A DNA stretch of 64,000 nt from Luzula sylvatica (lineage: Eukaryota > Streptophyta > Magnoliopsida > Poales > Juncaceae). Positions 60,161-64,000 of the stretch are shown here, piece after piece. Under the pieces are notes generated by a model. It was not told the DNA's origin and did not search any database. It saw only the letters and a program-made list of their open reading frames with translations. The DNA lies in assembly GCA_946800325.1 (NCBI GenBank), contig OX326957.1, forward strand, positions 18,759,591 through 18,823,590, given 5' to 3'. Both the position numbers and the translations under genes were made by a program. The number at the start of each line of letters is the position of its first letter. Position 1 is the stretch's first letter.

Positions 60161-61708
60161 TTAAGCCCTAGGGGGTCCAATACCATATGAGGTAGAAGGA
60201 CCCATTGTGTTACGATCTTTGCGCATCCAAACGACGTTAGACGTCAATTTTGGATTGCAACAATAATTACAAAAGACCACGGTTGGACTATTTGTGGTTG
60301 TGGAACTCTTAACAAAATAGTTGGAGAGTGAGTTTGAGTTACTTCTTTGAGGAATTATCGATTTTGGCATTTGATGATATTGATTTGATTGAAATTGTTT
60401 TGATTTAAATCGGGATGGTTGAAAATATTTTTGTGTGTTGGTGTAATGTTTGGGAGCCCCTTTTTGATACGAAGCCTCGGTGTAGTTAGTCACTTCATAG
60501 AAGTAACCATTTGGTCCCCGTTTGAATAAGCAATCGGTTCTTCCCAAATTGTTACGTCTAGGTTGTGAATTTTGTGCGAAATGATTATTCCTATAATTAT
60601 GATTAACAAGTTTAGGTTGTTCCTTTTTCACATTTTTACCCTTGTTGTAATCATGGTACATGAAAGCACTCCCACGACTACTAACTCGATTGTTCTCCCA
60701 TGTTGATTTTTGATTTTTGGAGTTGGAAGAATCGAGTTTATTACCGTTATTCTTCTTATATCCTAAACCGGATTTGTCATTGGGCTTTTGTCCCATGAAT
60801 GACGATTTCAAAATTTCATCCAATGAAGGAGGACTCGATGCAATGGATGCACAAGCCTTCTTCAAGGAATCATTTTCAATTTTAGAATTTTGAAGTTCGA
60901 CTTTTAAGTGAGCAATCTTGCCTTTTAAAGCTTGACATTCACATTTTGAAAAACCTTTAAATTCATGTATTTGAGATTTAAATGCCAAAATAGATAGTTC
61001 AAGAGAAGCTATCTTATCCTTGAGAGCTTGTGTTGAGCTCTCAAATTTACCCCTATTTCGTTGAGAGTTCCCATCATCCCTCAAGAACTGGTCACAAGAC
61101 TCAATTTCTAATTTTAACGAGGGTGAATATTGAGGTTGATGTAATGATTCCAAATTAAGTATAGATTCGATACGTACCTCATGACCTTGGTCATGTGTCG
61201 ACTTTGGAGTAGGTGTAGAGGGTTCGACATTGACGACCACGGGTGTGTGAGGTGTCTGGATTGGGCCCCGTTCAATTCGGAGAGATTTAATTGCCGCTTC
61301 CACCGCGCTCATTGATGGAGAGTCGATCTTTACCATAAGGGCTAGGTTTGCGTTGTGTAGGTTTGATGAACCATTCGAGTCGGATGATGAGTTTGATCCG
61401 TTCGTTTCTCCCAACCTATAATCAACCTTTGTGATGTGAGCCTTTTTCGTTTTGTATTCCTTACCTTTGTATTTTTGGCGATCTTTTTGACCCTTGTCCT
61501 CGTGTCTCTTTTCGTGTAGAGTTTCTCTCCTTTCCCGATTTGTTTGGTCATCATCCCTTTTGGACCAATGGGAATTTTCGGGATATAGCGTCCAACATGA
61601 CTTGTCGTTGAAGTTTGAGATGTTTGAATTGGGGACGGTATTTATCGGATTTGTAAATGAATTTTGTACGATTGGGTTAATTTTGGCCATTAGATCTTTG
61701 AAGTACAC
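60161..61708 (-). CDS. Copia W gag C-terminal region (515 aa, minus)
   Basis: A 515-residue uninterrupted frame. It has a charged KR/ED-rich N-part (ERRETLHEKRHEDKG), Ser/Thr-Pro stretches, a coiled-coil-like middle (LKDKIASLELSILAFKSQIH, LKVELQNSKIENDSLKKA), an Asn/Gln-rich basic tail and, near the end, FCNYCCNPKLTSNVVWMRK, which stands where the CCHC knuckle is expected but lacks the usual GH. The canonical N-terminal gag domain is missing: the frame starts only 36 bp from the primer site. Likely a gag deletion derivative of a SIRE/Maximus-like element. Confidence 0.7.
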   Translation of the reverse strand: MYFKDLMAKINPIVQNSFTNPINTVPNSNISNFNDKSCWTLYPENSHWSKRDDDQTNRERRETLHEKRHEDKGQKDRQKYKGKEYKTKKAHITKVDYRLGETNGSNSSSDSNGSSNLHNANLALMVKIDSPSMSAVEAAIKSLRIERGPIQTPHTPVVVNVEPSTPTPKSTHDQGHEVRIESILNLESLHQPQYSPSLKLEIESCDQFLRDDGNSQRNRGKFESSTQALKDKIASLELSILAFKSQIHEFKGFSKCECQALKGKIAHLKVELQNSKIENDSLKKACASIASSPPSLDEILKSSFMGQKPNDKSGLGYKKNNGNKLDSSNSKNQKSTWENNRVSSRGSAFMYHDYNKGKNVKKEQPKLVNHNYRNNHFAQNSQPRRNNLGRTDCLFKRGPNGYFYEVTNYTEASYQKGAPKHYTNTQKYFQPSRFKSKQFQSNQYHQMPKSIIPQRSNSNSLSNYFVKSSTTTNSPTVVFCNYCCNPKLTSNVVWMRKDRNTMGPSTSYGIGPPRA

Positions 61709-61744
61709 GTTATCCCTAATATTCTAAGAGATGGTTAGTACCTT

Positions 61745-61756
61745 GCTCTGATACCA
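61745..61756 (-). other. Primer binding site, tRNA-Met type (W, minus)
   Basis: The complement reads TGGTATCAGAGC, two bases inside the LTR end. Confidence 0.92.
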
Positions 61757-61758
61757 AT

Positions 61759-63005
61759 TGTTGGTTAAGTCTAACCTTGAGGGGGGTAATCTAGGTAATT
61801 TACCGTACAATTACTTTATCTAATTACCTAGTTCACTATGCGGAATAAATAAAAATTTAAATGAAATAGATGATACCGTAAACACTTGAACACAAGATGT
61901 TTTTTAACGAAGTTCGGTGTAGCTTTAACTCACCCTTTACTCGCTTAATTGACCGACTCAATTAGTTGCGAGTACCTACGTCTCCGGGAATGCCTTGCGC
62001 CTCTTTTTGGCGTTCAATTGAATTCCAACTCACTCGATTACAAGGTTTTGCCTAGATCGATTTACACGCTTCTATCGATCTATAGCTAGGTCTCTTACAA
62101 GTTTCTTGCACTAGCCTAATACACTTTTCACTAATCAAACTACAACGTGATCGGTCACGTGAGTGGGAAACGATTAGTGAAGGGATTTCGAAATTAGATC
62201 AGTGATCTAGAGGGATTTCTCAAAGCAATCAATGGATATAGCTTATCTCGGCTTTTAAGGTTTTCTCTCAATTCTTGAAAATGGATATAGAGTGTGTAAT
62301 GTTTCAAGTAGTGAGAGAAGAATCCTTGAGGGTTTGTATTTATACTCTCTATAGAAACCCTACAGAAAATTACTAGTCCGTTCGAACGCACAACCTTTCG
62401 TTCTGAACGCACTGTAATTTGAACTAGCCGTTTCAAATAACGCAATTGTACTTTTGACTGTCCGTTCGAACGAACAATATGTTCGTTAGAACGAACTCAA
62501 TTATACATTGTTTTTGCCTCATTACAGTAGTGATATTCGTTCAACGCTCTTAACTTGTGAGTGAACGAACGAAGAGTTCGTTCTGAACGAACATTTGGTT
62601 CGTTCGAATGCACACACTACTGTAATGAGGTTGATTCAATCAAGTGATGAGTTTTTAGTATGTAACAAGTTCGTTCACAACGAACTTGATGTTCGTTCCA
62701 ACGAACTTGATACTGGATTGAACTCTTCGTTATTTGAACATGATTGTACTCGAGGTCTACTCGGTTTTTATCTATGGTTTATTTTATTTGTGGCGAATCC
62801 CACTCACGGAAGGCTTCGACATCTTGATTCTTGATATGCTTCAAGGGCCTTCCTTCTAATCTTCTTTTAGTTGTGCTTCTTGTGACTTCGAGACTCTTCG
62901 TCATCTTCGTGTCGTACTTGCGTTATCCTACACACTATCTTGATATAAACGTTAGTAATGACAGTGTTTTGAAATAATCAAACCATTAGGAAATTTGAAC
63001 CAACA
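61759..63005 (-). mobile_element. 5' LTR of Copia family W (minus)
   Basis: 1247 bp, plus strand TGTTGGTTAAGTCTAACC to AATTTGAACCAACA. A minus-strand TATAAATAC lies near 62336 with A-type palindromes upstream of it (62370-62710). Related copies: 8180-8508 and 38167-39068. Confidence 0.88.
62370..62712. repeat. A-type palindrome cluster in W U3
   Basis: About ten TTCGTTCNGAACGAA-like sites, some with one extra central base (GTTCTGAAC) and core distances of 20-22 bp. Confidence 0.85.
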
Positions 63006-63060
63006 ATCCCAACATGTCCTAAAATTAGAAGAGACACAAAATTGTAATGACATGTTGAAA

Positions 63061-63147
<87 letters not shown>
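63061..63147. repeat. (AT)n microsatellite
   Basis: About 43 AT units next to the end of a transposase-like gene. Confidence 0.95.
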
Positions 63148-63148
<1 letters not shown>

Positions 63149-63150
63149 CA

Positions 63151-64000
63151 TTAAATTGGAAGATATACCGTCCGATTATTCGTCTGCGAAGATGACGGGA
63201 TGGGGCGGTACGGCCTCTGCTGTGACGAGGACGTCGGCTGATATCTCGTCGGAGTGTGATGCATTTCTTGCGACTGCATCCGATCCATCTGGGACATGTT
63301 CATCGGGTGTGAAAGTGGAGACCTTATCAAGTTCTGCAGGTCCGTCCCTACCGAATAATTCGTCCGTCCTGATCCGTCGCGCCGTGCTGCACCCGATCCT
63401 GCCGGAGATAATCCCGATCCTTGCCCCTTGAAAACATAGTATAATTTCAACATGAAACCAATTGAATATAAAAGTATTTACAAGCAAAACCTACTTACCT
63501 GTTGACGACTCTGCTGAGACATCAGATGAGCAATGGAACCCTGCATTGCCATCATTTGCTCCTCAAGCCTAACACGCCTCTCCCTATCTTCTGCGGCTTG
63601 CATCTCAAGCCTCCTAGTCCTCTCTCTTTCCTCGGCGAGCTGACTCCGCAACTCACCCATCTCTACCGGGGACGGTCCGTACGAGCTAGATCCTCCTGTG
63701 CCCCAACTTGGTGTTATCGGTGTTTTATACAAATTCGGATCGACGATGGAATCAATCCCATAGAAGTGTCTGTGAGCCCTCCCTCCTGACACGGCCATCC
63801 AATCGTGATGGTTGTCTCCATGTTGCTCGAACCAATCCGGACCGTGCTTCTTCCTCATTCGTGCATCATACGCCATCTATTAAATAATAAAAATCAAATA
63901 CTTGTATTAATGAAATTTAAAATTAGAATTAAAATATAAGCAAATAATTTACCATTATTGCCTGCGATTTCGCATCGACGTACTGAACTTCTCCTCCAGG
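63151..64000 (-). CDS. Ptta/En-Spm-like plant transposase gene, 3' exons
   Basis: Three minus-strand exons keep one frame across GT-AG introns: 64000 (window edge) to 63953, 63876-63499 and 63426-63151. The reading holds YVDAKSQAIM, MRKKHGPDWFEQHGDNHHDW, RAHRHFYGIDSIVD, then a Glu/Arg coiled coil (LRSQLAEERERTRRLEMQA) and a Gln/Ser/Pro-rich tail (SQQSRQQ, GSGRTNYSVG, MHHTPTRYQPTSSSQQ) to a stop. This architecture fits the C-terminal half of plant Ptta/En/Spm accessory proteins of CACTA elements. The open frame suggests recent activity or a host-domesticated copy. The family call is by resemblance. Confidence 0.6.

Overview
The window is nuclear DNA of a flowering plant, most likely a eudicot. 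It is built almost entirely of nested transposable elements. The evidence is plant-type Copia, Athila-type Gypsy, CACTA, hAT, PIF/Harbinger and Helitron elements, GT-AG introns, and F-box/FBD and HMG-CoA lyase gene remnants. I see no rRNA or tRNA gene and nothing bacterial.

Layout, left to right. 1-12102: nested Copia remnants, mostly minus strand (gag-pol debris, tRNA-Met-type primer sites, LTRs of a family I call X), cut by a 902-bp hAT MITE, an Athila-like LTR and a solo X LTR with perfect TSD. 12103-13250: an X LTR on the plus strand. 13251-25410: a CACTA TNP2 transposase remnant (minus), split by a complete young 10.97-kb Athila-type element (13663-24627, TSD ACTTT). 25411-29732: AT-rich tandem repeats, a Helitron, two fold-back MITEs, a second Helitron-like tail and a Copia-like LTR/primer site. 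29778-35427: the only gene-like island, with a four-exon 125-aa model of unknown function, an F-box/FBD pseudogene, a Harbinger-like MITE and orphan exons. 35505-40926: more LTR pieces and a second Helitron. 40927-56088: a 15-kb block bounded by two head-to-head LTRs of another Athila-type family (Z). It holds a broken minus-strand gag-pol, a solo X LTR, and an insertion with a CACTA-like left end carrying HMG-CoA lyase exons. 56089-63005: Copia elements Y (plus) and W (minus), fused at a truncated LTR. 63151-64000: 3' exons of a Ptta/En-Spm-like gene.

The most unusual signal is not a gene. Several element families, both Copia and Gypsy, carry clusters of short CpG-containing palindromes. There are three unrelated motif sets: A, core TTCGTTCGAACGAA; B, core CCGTCATGACGG; C, core TCCGTTRTAACGGA. 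In all three the palindromes come in pairs whose repeat distance is 20-23 bp, most often exactly 22 bp, about two helical turns. Where leader or 3' UTR is present, the same motif set recurs in the element's LTR and its non-coding interior. LTRs with homologous backbones carry different sets at the same place. This looks like an exchangeable paired-operator module. All family names beyond the superfamily, and every functional reading, are inference from sequence read by eye.
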